Below the pieces are notes generated by a model. The model saw only the letters and a list, made by a program, of their open reading frames with translations, did no database searches and was not told where the DNA came from. Positions 1 to 6,213 of a stretch of DNA of 10,653 bases are shown piece by piece; position 1 is the stretch's first letter, and every line of letters begins with the position of its first letter. This DNA is from Thermoprotei archaeon. GTDB lineage: Archaea > Thermoproteota > Thermoprotei_A > Sulfolobales > Ignisphaeraceae. The translations under genes were made by a program, and so were the position numbers. The DNA is taken from assembly GCA_003661905.1 (NCBI GenBank), contig QMXA01000011.1:1-10653 (forward strand). The letters run 5' to 3'.

Positions 1-2
1 AA

Positions 3-107
3 TTTGCACAAGTAATAGAAACTCTTAGAAAGTTCAAGATAATAGAAATCATTGAGTGGAAAGAACCTAATAGAGTAGTTCTAAGAAGAATCAAAACATT
101 GATCTAG
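3..107 (+). CDS. C-terminal tail of an unidentified protein (partial, cut by window start)
   Basis: An open frame enters from the left edge and ends at the TAG at 105-107, giving 34 residues that begin FAQVIETLRKFK and end RRIKTLI. The other two plus frames stop within the first 30 bases. The tail is basic and reads as an amphipathic helix followed by strand-like Ile/Val segments, as at the end of many small archaeal winged-helix or RNA-binding proteins. That is too little to name a family. It points the same way as the ESCRT-III-like gene that follows after 61 nt. That gene has its own TATA-like element, so the two are probably separate units. Confidence 0.5.
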   Translation, partial: FAQVIETLRKFKIIEIIEWKEPNRVVLRRIKTLI

Positions 108-150
108 CTCTAATGAGTAGGGGGGTTCTTAAGGAATATCCAAGAGAGCT

Positions 151-159
151 AAATTTATA
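151..159 (+). promoter_or_regulatory. TATA-like element of the ESCRT-III-like gene
   Basis: The sequence AAATTTATA lies 10-18 nt before the ATG at 169 and about 25 nt before an in-frame GTG at 181. Archaeal transcription starts about 25 nt from the TATA centre, so the message could begin at or near 181. That would make it leaderless from GTG 181 and not from ATG 169. No Shine-Dalgarno sequence precedes either codon. Confidence 0.4.
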
Positions 160-168
160 GGCGTTAGT

Positions 169-699
169 ATGAGTAGGGGAGTGTTCCAGAGGACTCGGGA
201 TTTGAGGACAAGACTACTCGCTCTATCAGTAATTGCAAGACAAGGAGCATCTAAGGCAGATTTTCTAATCTCTAAAATAGAAACTCGAAAGAAGTATTTA
301 AGAGCAAAGACTAAATATGCTGATGAATCACAAAAAGAGTTTGTTAAACGAGAAATAGAAAGTCTAACAAGAATTCAGCAAAGACTAGCATACGTTCAAG
401 TAATATTAGAGATGATTGCTCTACGAGCTGAAACAGCAGCCATTGCGGGCTCCATTTTGAGCACCATAGCTGTAATAAGAGAGCTCCTGAAACAGATTAG
501 AAAACGTGGTTTTGTAGCTCTTCCAGGTATAAGTTTGGTACTTGAAGAGATATATGAAGCTACAGGTGAAGTGCTTGCAGAAGCTATGAATATAGAATTC
601 AACGACTCACCAGTATTAGCAAAAGCTGAGGCAGAGAAGATACTAGAAGAAGCAGAAGTCATAGCTAAGGAGAGGCTTGCAGGCAAATTCAATATCTAA
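169..699 (+). CDS. ESCRT-III family protein, short CdvB-paralog type
   Basis: This 176-residue, almost entirely helical, charged protein resembles the ESCRT-III (Snf7/CdvB) core. It has a basic first helix (about residues 10-45, RDLRTRLLALSVIAR), a second long helix (about 52-93), and the family pattern of Leu-Glu-rich helix, a small-residue stretch AETAAIAGSIL (87-97), a hydrophobic segment with VIRELLKQI (102-110), then a proline turn (LPGI) and an acidic helix LEEIYEATGEVLAEAM (125-140). Crenarchaeal ESCRT-III proteins polymerise on membrane during division and vesicle budding. At 176 residues it lacks room for the C-terminal MIM2 and broken-wing region by which CdvB contacts Vps4 and CdvA, so it is closer to the short CdvB1/B2/B3 paralogs. 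It instead ends in a charged helix, EKILEEAEVIAKERL (157-171). The start may be GTG 181 (172 aa) if the transcript is leaderless. No cdvA or vps4 lies beside it. The family call rests on pattern recognition. Confidence 0.72.
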   Translation: MSRGVFQRTRDLRTRLLALSVIARQGASKADFLISKIETRKKYLRAKTKYADESQKEFVKREIESLTRIQQRLAYVQVILEMIALRAETAAIAGSILSTIAVIRELLKQIRKRGFVALPGISLVLEEIYEATGEVLAEAMNIEFNDSPVLAKAEAEKILEEAEVIAKERLAGKFNI

Positions 700-718
700 G
701 ACTAAGAAATTTGTTTAT

Positions 719-1219
719 TCATTTCCAGTTCCCAACAATATAAAGATATAATGTACCTATTCTAGTAGCTGTAACTAGAGATACCATACGAACAGGGATC
801 CAGCCAGGGATTTCAAAATCTAGACTAATAACTCTTGTACCTGGAGCAAGTTCTGTCTCGAGTTTAGGCCTTAGGGCTTTATTGACCGATGTGAGTAGGT
901 ACATATAGACCACTGTTGCGTCTCTTATACTCACATCGAAGAAACTTGCATTAATTATTTTCACTCTATTAGCTACACCTTCCCTTTCAACATTTTCCTT
1001 AGCTCTTTTAATTAACGTTGGATTTATCTCTATGCAGATAGCTTGGGCACCTCTCTTAGCTGCTTCAATAACTACTCTACCATCACCACAACCTAGGTCA
1101 TAAAATATATCTCCTTCTCTAACATTAGCCATAGTTAATGCAAAATTTATGAACTCAGCTCTTGATGGAACCCAGGGTACACGTAATGAGTCTGATCTAC
1201 TTAGTAAATAGCTAGTCAC
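719..1219 (-). CDS. SAM-dependent protein lysine methyltransferase, aKMT-like
   Basis: The product is 166 residues, a class I methyltransferase with the SAM-binding loop DLGCGDGR (41-48), an acidic ribose-binding residue in CIEIN (62-66), and an N-terminal VPWVPS motif (14-19). Together with YMYLLTSVNKALRPKLETEL (105-124) and the final strand LYLYIVG, this closely follows Sulfolobus aKMT. That small broad-specificity crenarchaeal enzyme methylates lysines of chromatin proteins such as Cren7 and many others. Its usual length is about 160 residues, so this one is complete. The start is GTG at 1217-1219; it places VPWVPS near the N terminus as in the family. A weak GGGGCG lies upstream. The gene is convergent with the ESCRT-III-like gene (19-bp gap) and divergent from the M50 protease. 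The methyltransferase fold is certain; the lysine-protein substrate is inferred from family resemblance. Confidence 0.85.
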   Translation of the reverse strand: MTSYLLSRSDSLRVPWVPSRAEFINFALTMANVREGDIFYDLGCGDGRVVIEAAKRGAQAICIEINPTLIKRAKENVEREGVANRVKIINASFFDVSIRDATVVYMYLLTSVNKALRPKLETELAPGTRVISLDFEIPGWIPVRMVSLVTATRIGTLYLYIVGNWK

Positions 1220-1254
1220 TTCTGTAGCGCCCCAAAGCTCCTACATCTAAATGG

Positions 1255-1268
1255 TTTAATTTATTTAC
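1255..1268. promoter_or_regulatory. AT-rich TATA region between the divergent methyltransferase and M50 protease genes
   Basis: TTTAATTTATTTAC sits in the 86-bp gap between two divergent genes and reads as a TATA-like sequence on both strands. Its distance to the GTG at 1219 is about 42 nt and to the ATG at 1306 about 44 nt. Transcription starting 25 nt away would leave leaders of about 15 nt on each side. It may be one shared element or two overlapping ones. Confidence 0.4.
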
Positions 1269-1305
1269 TTGATGCTCTATAGATTTGCTGGGTGTGTAAA
1301 GGTCT

Positions 1306-1908
1306 ATGGCGTCTACCATAAGAGAATTGCCAGAGTATGTATCATTAGTTATTGGTTGGGCTCTTATCGTTGCTGCTGTAAGTGCACCTCCCTGGGGTTT
1401 TAATCTACATAGAATTACAGCTATTTCACTAGGTTTCATGCTACATGAATTAATGCACAGAGCCGTTGCACGTAAATACGGTTGTTTTGCACGTTACTAC
1501 TTAGACCCGTTTGGTGTCTTGATTACAGTAATTTCTTTACTCCTTCCAATAAGATTTCTTGCACCAGGTTATGTTGGTATAGCTATGCCCCCATTCTTAA
1601 CACCTTATGAATACAAAGAACTTAGTGGAAAAATAGCTGTTTCGGGACCTCTCATGAACATAGCACTCTCTCTCATAGGCCTTATAATAGTTGAGCTCTT
1701 TAAATATAGAGTAATTCTAGTGCCAACTATAGTTTTGTTCTTCTCAGTGGAGTTATTCATAGTAAATGCTTGGTTAGCTCTCTTTAATTTAATACCCCTA
1801 GGACCTCTAGATGGAGCTAAGGTATTTAAGTGGAGCATTGTTAAGTGGTTAATAGCCTTCGGAATGGCCGTTGCATTATTCATGTACTCTTATAGGTTAC
1901 TGATGTAG
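1306..1908 (+). CDS. Membrane zinc metalloprotease, family M50 (site-2-protease-like)
   Basis: This 200-residue polytopic membrane protein carries the zinc motif HELMH (47-51, HExxH) inside a hydrophobic segment. It also has the family glycine/proline turn SGPLMNIAL (113-121) and the second signature NLIPLGPLDGAKVF (161-174), whose Asp169 would be the third zinc ligand. About five hydrophobic segments are visible (roughly 11-30, 38-55, 68-90, 115-132, 138-160), plus a last one at 181-198. Such proteases cut substrates within the membrane bilayer, commonly releasing membrane-tethered regulators. No PDZ or CBS domain is attached, and the length is that of the compact archaeal type. The ATG at 1306 follows AAGGTCT, a weak ribosome-binding site. 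The gene ends 4 bp from the convergent pyrI. The substrate is unknown. Confidence 0.88.
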   Translation: MASTIRELPEYVSLVIGWALIVAAVSAPPWGFNLHRITAISLGFMLHELMHRAVARKYGCFARYYLDPFGVLITVISLLLPIRFLAPGYVGIAMPPFLTPYEYKELSGKIAVSGPLMNIALSLIGLIIVELFKYRVILVPTIVLFFSVELFIVNAWLALFNLIPLGPLDGAKVFKWSIVKWLIAFGMAVALFMYSYRLLM

Positions 1909-1912
1909 AGTG

Positions 1913-2386
1913 CTAGGTTATCGAAGATACTAACTGAGTCTCTACTTCTTCTAACCCTAGCTCACTTCCACAGTACACACACCTAAGAATGAGGGGATTA
2001 GTAGATATTGTTTCAAATACTGTTTCTATTGGCTCTATTCTTGTAACACATGTTGGATTAGGACATTTAAGTAAGCCCTTAACAACACTTGGGACAACTA
2101 CCTTTCTTTTCTCAATCACCATGAAGTCTCTTATTATATTTATAGTAGCTGTAGGAGCTATCAGTGCTATCATATCCGTTTCTTTTGCTGTAAGTTCTCT
2201 ATTTTCAATCTTAACTATGTCTTTTCTTCCAAGCTTTTTACTATCAACATTCATAACTATAGCTACCATAACTCCTTCTCTTCCTGTTATCCCTAGTATT
2301 CGAAGAACTGTAAGAGCTTTTCCTGCAGGTATGTGATCTATAACCGTTCCATTTCTTATTTTACTTACAATGAGTTCTTTACTCAT
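1913..2386 (-). CDS. pyrI: Aspartate carbamoyltransferase regulatory subunit
   Basis: This 157-residue protein is the regulatory chain of aspartate transcarbamoylase, which binds nucleotide effectors and holds PyrB trimers together in the holoenzyme. The N-terminal allosteric domain starts with VSKIRNGTVIDHIPAGKA (7-24), the highly conserved effector-site region. The C-terminal zinc domain has the four ligands Cys108 and Cys113 (CPNPTC) and Cys136 and Cys139 (CVYC). The length is normal. The ATG lies 5 nt after the pyrB stop codon and is preceded by a good Shine-Dalgarno sequence, so it is translated as the second gene of a pyrB-pyrI operon. With all zinc ligands present it should form a feedback-controlled ATCase. 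Confidence 0.96.
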   Translation of the reverse strand: MSKELIVSKIRNGTVIDHIPAGKALTVLRILGITGREGVMVAIVMNVDSKKLGRKDIVKIENRELTAKETDMIALIAPTATINIIRDFMVIEKRKVVVPSVVKGLLKCPNPTCVTRIEPIETVFETISTNPLILRCVYCGSELGLEEVETQLVSSIT

Positions 2387-2391
2387 AATAT

Positions 2392-3324
2392 CTACACCTC
2401 TACATCAAATATCAGAGTTAATAGTGCCATTCTAATGGGTACACCCCATCGAGCTTGTTTGAAGTATGCTGCATGTGGTGTTGTATCTATTTTCCTATCA
2501 ATTTCTTCAGTTCTGGGTAAGGGATGGAGTATTATCATATCACTTTTTGCCTTTGAAATGAGACGCATATTAACTATGTAGGTTCCTTTAACTTTCTCAT
2601 ATTCTGAAGGATCTGGAAATCTCTCTTTTTGTATTCTAGTTACATAGAGAACATCCAATTCCTCTATTACATCATCAGCTCTTTCTACTTCCTCAAACTC
2701 TATTCCTCTACTTCTCAGATATCTCTTGACATTTTCTCTCATCTTAAGTAATGGATGAGAAATCAAGTATATCTTCTTAGGTCTAAAGAGACCTAGTGCA
2801 AGTGTAAAGGAAGCAGATGTTCTGGCATATTTAAGGTCTCCGAGTACGCCGTATGTAAGGCCATCTATTCCTCCTTTTATCCTCCAAATTGTATAGAGGT
2901 CTATCATAGCTTGTGTAGGATGATGTTGTTTCCCATCTCCTCCATTTATTACTGGTACTGAAGCAACTTCAGCTGCATATTTAGCAGCTCCTTCTAACCT
3001 ATGTCTAATTACTATGATGTCAGAGTATGCATCGAGCATTCTTATAGTATCACCTAGAGTCTCGCCTTTAGCTATTGAAATAGCTTCTTCAGATGTAAAA
3101 CCTATTGTAGAACCTCCAAGGCGTTTCATAGCTGTTTCAAAGCTCATTCTTGTTCTTGTTGATGGTTCGAAGAATGCTAATGCCATTACTTTATTTTCGA
3201 GGAGTCTTAACCTTGATTTACTATATTGCTCTAATGTATTTGCTCTATCAAAGAGCAATTCTAAATCTTTTCTATTAAAATCTGTTATTGATATTACGTC
3301 ACGATACTTAAAGCCTGATTCCAA
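2392..3324 (-). CDS. pyrB: Aspartate carbamoyltransferase catalytic subunit
   Basis: This 310-residue enzyme joins carbamoyl phosphate and L-aspartate to N-carbamoylaspartate, the committed step of pyrimidine synthesis. Carbamoyl-phosphate binding is shown by FEPSTRTR (52-59), IAKGET with Lys86 (the loop from the neighbouring subunit), RH at 107-108, and HPTQ (135-138). Aspartate binding is shown by LKYART (164-169), VTRIQKERF (228-236) and HPLPR (267-271). The sequence closely resembles Pyrococcus PyrB, and the length is normal. The start is TTG at 3322-3324: an in-frame TGA lies only 9 nt upstream and no ATG or GTG is available before the conserved GRDVISI-like beginning. A TATA centre lies about 29 nt upstream, so the message is nearly leaderless. 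It is divergent from pyrF across a 60-bp gap. Confidence 0.97.
   Translation of the reverse strand: MESGFKYRDVISITDFNRKDLELLFDRANTLEQYSKSRLRLLENKVMALAFFEPSTRTRMSFETAMKRLGGSTIGFTSEEAISIAKGETLGDTIRMLDAYSDIIVIRHRLEGAAKYAAEVASVPVINGGDGKQHHPTQAMIDLYTIWRIKGGIDGLTYGVLGDLKYARTSASFTLALGLFRPKKIYLISHPLLKMRENVKRYLRSRGIEFEEVERADDVIEELDVLYVTRIQKERFPDPSEYEKVKGTYIVNMRLISKAKSDMIILHPLPRTEEIDRKIDTTPHAAYFKQARWGVPIRMALLTLIFDVEV
2395..2400 (-). promoter_or_regulatory. Ribosome-binding site of pyrI
   Basis: On the minus strand GAGGTG ends 8 nt before the pyrI ATG and overlaps the last codons of pyrB. It matches the archaeal 16S 3' end and fixes the pyrI start. Confidence 0.75.
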
Positions 3325-3347
3325 AGCCCTTCAAAATCTCCTAACAC

Positions 3348-3358
3348 TAAAATATAAG
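3348..3358. promoter_or_regulatory. Shared bidirectional TATA box between pyrB and pyrF
   Basis: TAAAATATAAG is the only TATA-like sequence in the 60-bp gap between pyrB and pyrF. On the minus strand it reads CTTATATTTTA. Its centre (about 3353) is 29 nt from the pyrB TTG and 32 nt from the pyrF GTG. Transcripts on both sides would therefore start only a few bases before their start codons. Neither gene has a useful Shine-Dalgarno sequence, consistent with leaderless translation. Confidence 0.55.
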
Positions 3359-3384
3359 CACAGCGCTCATCTCCTCGGGCACAC

Positions 3385-4101
3385 GTGGAAAATCCGCTAC
3401 TAATTCCTAAGGAAAGAGGTAAGTATAGAATCATTGTTGCATTAGATAGAGTACCTATGAATAAGTTGGGGTCTCTACATCAATTGGTCAATATAGCAAT
3501 TAATGAAGCATCAGGAATTAAGATAGGATTGCCATTACTACTAGAATTGGGTATTGAAAGAATTAAAGATATAGTCTCGGGGGTTAGTGATTATGAAGCT
3601 CTTGCTATAGCAGATCTTAAACTAGCGGATATAGGTGATATAATGGTGCTGATTCTTAATAAATTAGCTAGGATAGGATTCAATGCTATAATTGCTCATT
3701 CCTTTACAGGATGTGAGGATGCACTATGTAAGCTAGCTAAGAATTCTAAGAACTTAGGAATTCCCTTAATTGCTGTCGTTTCAATGAGCCATAAAGGAGC
3801 TGAGGAAATTATGAACCCTCTCATAGATAAGCTCCTAGAAATAGCTATTAATAAAGCTGAAGTAGAGGGGCTTGTTGTTCCTGCCACAAGACCAGGTACA
3901 ATATCATATGTTAGAACTAAGGCAGATAGAAAAGTAGCGCTCTTTGCACCTGGAGTAGGTGTCCAAGGAGCTCCTTTTGGTTCAGCATTAGCTGCAGGAG
4001 CCGATTATGAAATAATTGGAAGATCCATAGTTTTAGCAGAGAACCCTATTATGAAGCTCAGAGATATTGCTAGAAAGCAACTAGAGTTAGTAGGTGAGTA
4101 G
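3385..4101 (+). CDS. pyrF: Orotidine 5'-phosphate decarboxylase
   Basis: This 238-residue TIM-barrel enzyme converts OMP to UMP, the last step of the pathway. It contains IVALDR (17-22), the substrate lysine in IKIG (45-48), and the catalytic DxKxxDI motif DLKLADI (77-83), with Asp77, Lys79 and Asp82. The phosphate-binding C-terminal loops are APGVGVQG (188-195) and ADYEIIGRSI (206-215), with Arg213. VVPATRPG (164-171) is the strand-end loop seen in archaeal forms. The GTG at 3385 is the chosen start: it leaves about ten residues before the first strand and stands about 32 nt from the shared TATA centre. The gene heads a two-gene operon with pyrE 3 nt downstream. Confidence 0.95.
   Translation: MENPLLIPKERGKYRIIVALDRVPMNKLGSLHQLVNIAINEASGIKIGLPLLLELGIERIKDIVSGVSDYEALAIADLKLADIGDIMVLILNKLARIGFNAIIAHSFTGCEDALCKLAKNSKNLGIPLIAVVSMSHKGAEEIMNPLIDKLLEIAINKAEVEGLVVPATRPGTISYVRTKADRKVALFAPGVGVQGAPFGSALAAGADYEIIGRSIVLAENPIMKLRDIARKQLELVGE
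4093..4098 (+). promoter_or_regulatory. Ribosome-binding site of pyrE
   Basis: GGTGAG, within the last codons of pyrF, ends 6 nt before the ATG at 4105. It supports that start over the in-frame ATG at 4126. Confidence 0.65.
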
Positions 4102-4104
4102 AAT

Positions 4105-4719
4105 ATGGGAGTTACATATTGTGAAATGAGTATTGACGATTTAGTTATCGAACTCTACAAGAAAGGAGTATTTATGACAGGAACTTTTAAATTATCTTCA
4201 GGTAAAATAAGTCCATACTATATAGATCTTAGAAAAGCATTAGCTTATCCAAATCTCTATACAGCAATAGCTGTAGAACTCCTAAAACTCATTGAGAAGA
4301 GCCAAATTGAATACACAGCTATTGTAGGAGTTGCAACAGGAGGCATACCTTATGCAACACTTCTTGCAGCACTCACACTTAAGCCTCTAGGCTATGTAAG
4401 AGTAGAGAGAAAGGAACATGGAACTAAATCCATTGTTGAAGGAGCAACAAAAGATCACAAAGTCCTCATAGTAGATGACGTGACAACTACTGGGTCGAAC
4501 CTAGCAAAAGCCGCTGAAGCTATAATAAATTATGGAGGAAAATTAGCTGCTTTTGCCGTCGTTGTCAATAGAGAGGAAGGTGCTGAAGATACCCTAAGGA
4601 AATTCAGTAAACCGCTGATATCTCTTCTTAGAATAACAAAAATTCTTAATATATTGAGAAGTCATAACTTAATATCCTTAGAAGAATATGAGAAAGTCAT
4701 GAAGTATTTAGGTAGGTGA
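4105..4719 (+). CDS. pyrE: Orotate phosphoribosyltransferase
   Basis: This 204-residue type I phosphoribosyltransferase joins orotate and PRPP to give OMP, the substrate of the PyrF encoded just upstream. It shows the family N-terminal segment FKLSSGKISPYYIDLR (28-43), the pyrophosphate-loop region VGVATGGIPYA (74-84), the flexible-loop residues VRVERKEHGTK (98-108), and the PRPP signature VLIVDDVTTTGSN (120-132). The C terminus ends with SLEEYEKVMKYL, a typical archaeal tail. The ATG at 4105 is supported by GGTGAG; the Met at residue 8 is an alternative start that would not affect known motifs. Its last 12 bases overlap the 3' end of convergent pyrC. Confidence 0.96.
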   Translation: MGVTYCEMSIDDLVIELYKKGVFMTGTFKLSSGKISPYYIDLRKALAYPNLYTAIAVELLKLIEKSQIEYTAIVGVATGGIPYATLLAALTLKPLGYVRVERKEHGTKSIVEGATKDHKVLIVDDVTTTGSNLAKAAEAIINYGGKLAAFAVVVNREEGAEDTLRKFSKPLISLLRITKILNILRSHNLISLEEYEKVMKYLGR

Positions 4720-6018
4720 TTTTAGCTTAGTAATTAAAGGAACTACAGATCCACATTTATGAACTCCAACTCCTCTTTCATATGCTATACAACCTCTAAC
4801 CACAGTCATAGCTATTTCACCCTCATATTCACGTCCCTCAAATCCTACACAACAAGCTTTTGAATATTGAGGTCCATTAACTCTACCATATCCCTTTGTA
4901 TCTATAATAGTGAAGCTAGCCAATTTGCCTTCTTCAATAGATCCCCAAAGATGCTCAAGTCCAAGTATAAGAGCTGGGTTTCTAGATGTTAGTTCTACAT
5001 ATCTAGTCAAACTCATGATACCTCTAATAACATATGTAAATAGTAATCTAAATGCATATTCTATACTAGCAATTCCGGAAGGGCACATCATAGGTGGAAG
5101 CATTTTATCTTGTAAAGTATGAGGAGCATGGTCTGTTGTAATAGCATTAATTAAGCCATTAACTAATGCTTTAAGGATTTTTAATTGCTCTACTTGCGGA
5201 ATTAATGGAGGATTAACCTTATACCTACAGCCATACTCCTCATTATCAGAGTTTAATAGTAGATAATGCATGCAGGTATCGCAAGTAGCTCCAAGATCCT
5301 TAGCTACTAATATTAGGTCGTAGTAAGTAGTGTGTGTTAAGTGAAGACTCTTCCTATCTGCTCCTACACTTCTCATTATTGATGCTACATACATAGCGGA
5401 TTCAATCATAGATGCTAGAGATCTACATACATATCGTGATCCCAGATCAAAGAATACGCACTTCTCAACACTCATATGAGTTTCTGGATGTAGGATTATT
5501 AACATATTATGTGCCAGTATTATTTTCAAAGCCTTTTCAAAGATGCTTAATGATAGATCTTCGGGATATATTTTAAATCCTGCTACATACCTACTCCTAA
5601 CAATTTTATCAATTTCTTTGAGATCTTGGTTAATACCTGAGTAAATCCAGTAGTCAATATGTATGGAGTTCTTCGCTTCATGAAGTCTTCTCTCAATTGT
5701 TGATAGACTATTGAGAGGAGGTATAGTATTAGGCATATCAACTCCGAGAACAACTCCTCCATAAGCAGCTGCAGCAGTACCGCTACTCAGAGTCTCTTTA
5801 TAGCTAAGTTCCCAATCTCTAAAATGTACGTGCATATCTATGATTCCAGGTAAAATTATATAGTTTAATGGAAGTTTCAGTATTTTACTTCCAATTTTAG
5901 GAACTGAGCCAAGTTCTATTTTCTGTACTAGGCCATCCCTTACATATATTGTTATATTCATGAGCTTATTATTTACAAATGCTCGACCTTGAATAATTTC
6001 AATAAGATTCATACTCAT
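4708..6018 (-). CDS. pyrC: Dihydroorotase
   Basis: This 436-residue amidohydrolase catalyses ring closure of carbamoylaspartate to dihydroorotate, the step after PyrB. Metal ligands are visible in order: HVHFRD (63-68, His63 and His65), the lysine likely to be carboxylated, Lys149 in GFKIYPED (147-154), His177 in LHPET, a His at 226 or 229 (LHLTHT), and the catalytic Asp296 in TTDHAPHT (294-301). DMPNT (94-98) is a substrate-binding element of the family. Together with the length this fits the class I dihydroorotase/allantoinase group. The pyrimidine neighbours decide for dihydroorotase over allantoinase or hydantoinase. The start ATG 6018 is followed by a second ATG two codons later (6012), which could be used instead. 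The gene is divergent from queE and overlaps pyrE by 12 bp tail-to-tail. Confidence 0.94.
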   Translation of the reverse strand: MSMNLIEIIQGRAFVNNKLMNITIYVRDGLVQKIELGSVPKIGSKILKLPLNYIILPGIIDMHVHFRDWELSYKETLSSGTAAAAYGGVVLGVDMPNTIPPLNSLSTIERRLHEAKNSIHIDYWIYSGINQDLKEIDKIVRSRYVAGFKIYPEDLSLSIFEKALKIILAHNMLIILHPETHMSVEKCVFFDLGSRYVCRSLASMIESAMYVASIMRSVGADRKSLHLTHTTYYDLILVAKDLGATCDTCMHYLLLNSDNEEYGCRYKVNPPLIPQVEQLKILKALVNGLINAITTDHAPHTLQDKMLPPMMCPSGIASIEYAFRLLFTYVIRGIMSLTRYVELTSRNPALILGLEHLWGSIEEGKLASFTIIDTKGYGRVNGPQYSKACCVGFEGREYEGEIAMTVVRGCIAYERGVGVHKCGSVVPLITKLKSPT

Positions 6019-6213
6019 CAGTACAACATATGCTAAGAGGAGTAGAAAAATTCACATTGGCTATGTAATGTATAGTTAAAGTATCTTAGAGCATCCGCTA
6101 AGAAATAAAATGTGCTTTACGTTATTAATTGAAGATTTATCGCATTCTTTAAAGTTTCATTAATGTTAATTACTGATTATTTCTTGTCTTATTGATGGTT
6201 GAAGAGATTGGTA
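6019..6213. promoter_or_regulatory. Divergent control region between pyrC and queE
   Basis: This 195-bp AT-rich gap must hold both promoters. CTTTAAAG at 6147-6154 is a good TATA-like palindrome. It lies about 63 nt before the queE ATG, which would leave a leader of roughly 38 nt. For pyrC the best TATA candidate is the minus-strand complement of 6065-6075 (CTATACATTAC). A short inverted repeat, TCTTAG-8-CTAAGA, occupies 6084-6103 between them. No reading frame or RNA structure stands out. Confidence 0.35.

Noticed and set aside
169..699. Alternative reading as a generic V-type ATPase stalk (subunit D/E-like) helical protein
   Set aside because: The hydrophobic small-residue stretch followed by the proline turn and acidic helix fits ESCRT-III better, and there are no ATPase genes nearby.
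1989..2581. Two plus-strand frames opposite pyrI and the end of pyrB
   Set aside because: They are shadows of well-conserved genes with intact motifs on the minus strand.
3014..3403. A 129-codon plus-strand frame opposite the start of pyrB
   Set aside because: It overlaps the highly conserved pyrB N-terminal half and the shared promoter, has Ser/Leu-rich antisense composition and no ribosome-binding site.
4708..6018. Allantoinase or hydantoinase instead of dihydroorotase
   Set aside because: The active-site motifs cannot fully separate these enzymes, but the adjoining pyrB, pyrI, pyrE and pyrF make dihydroorotase far more likely.
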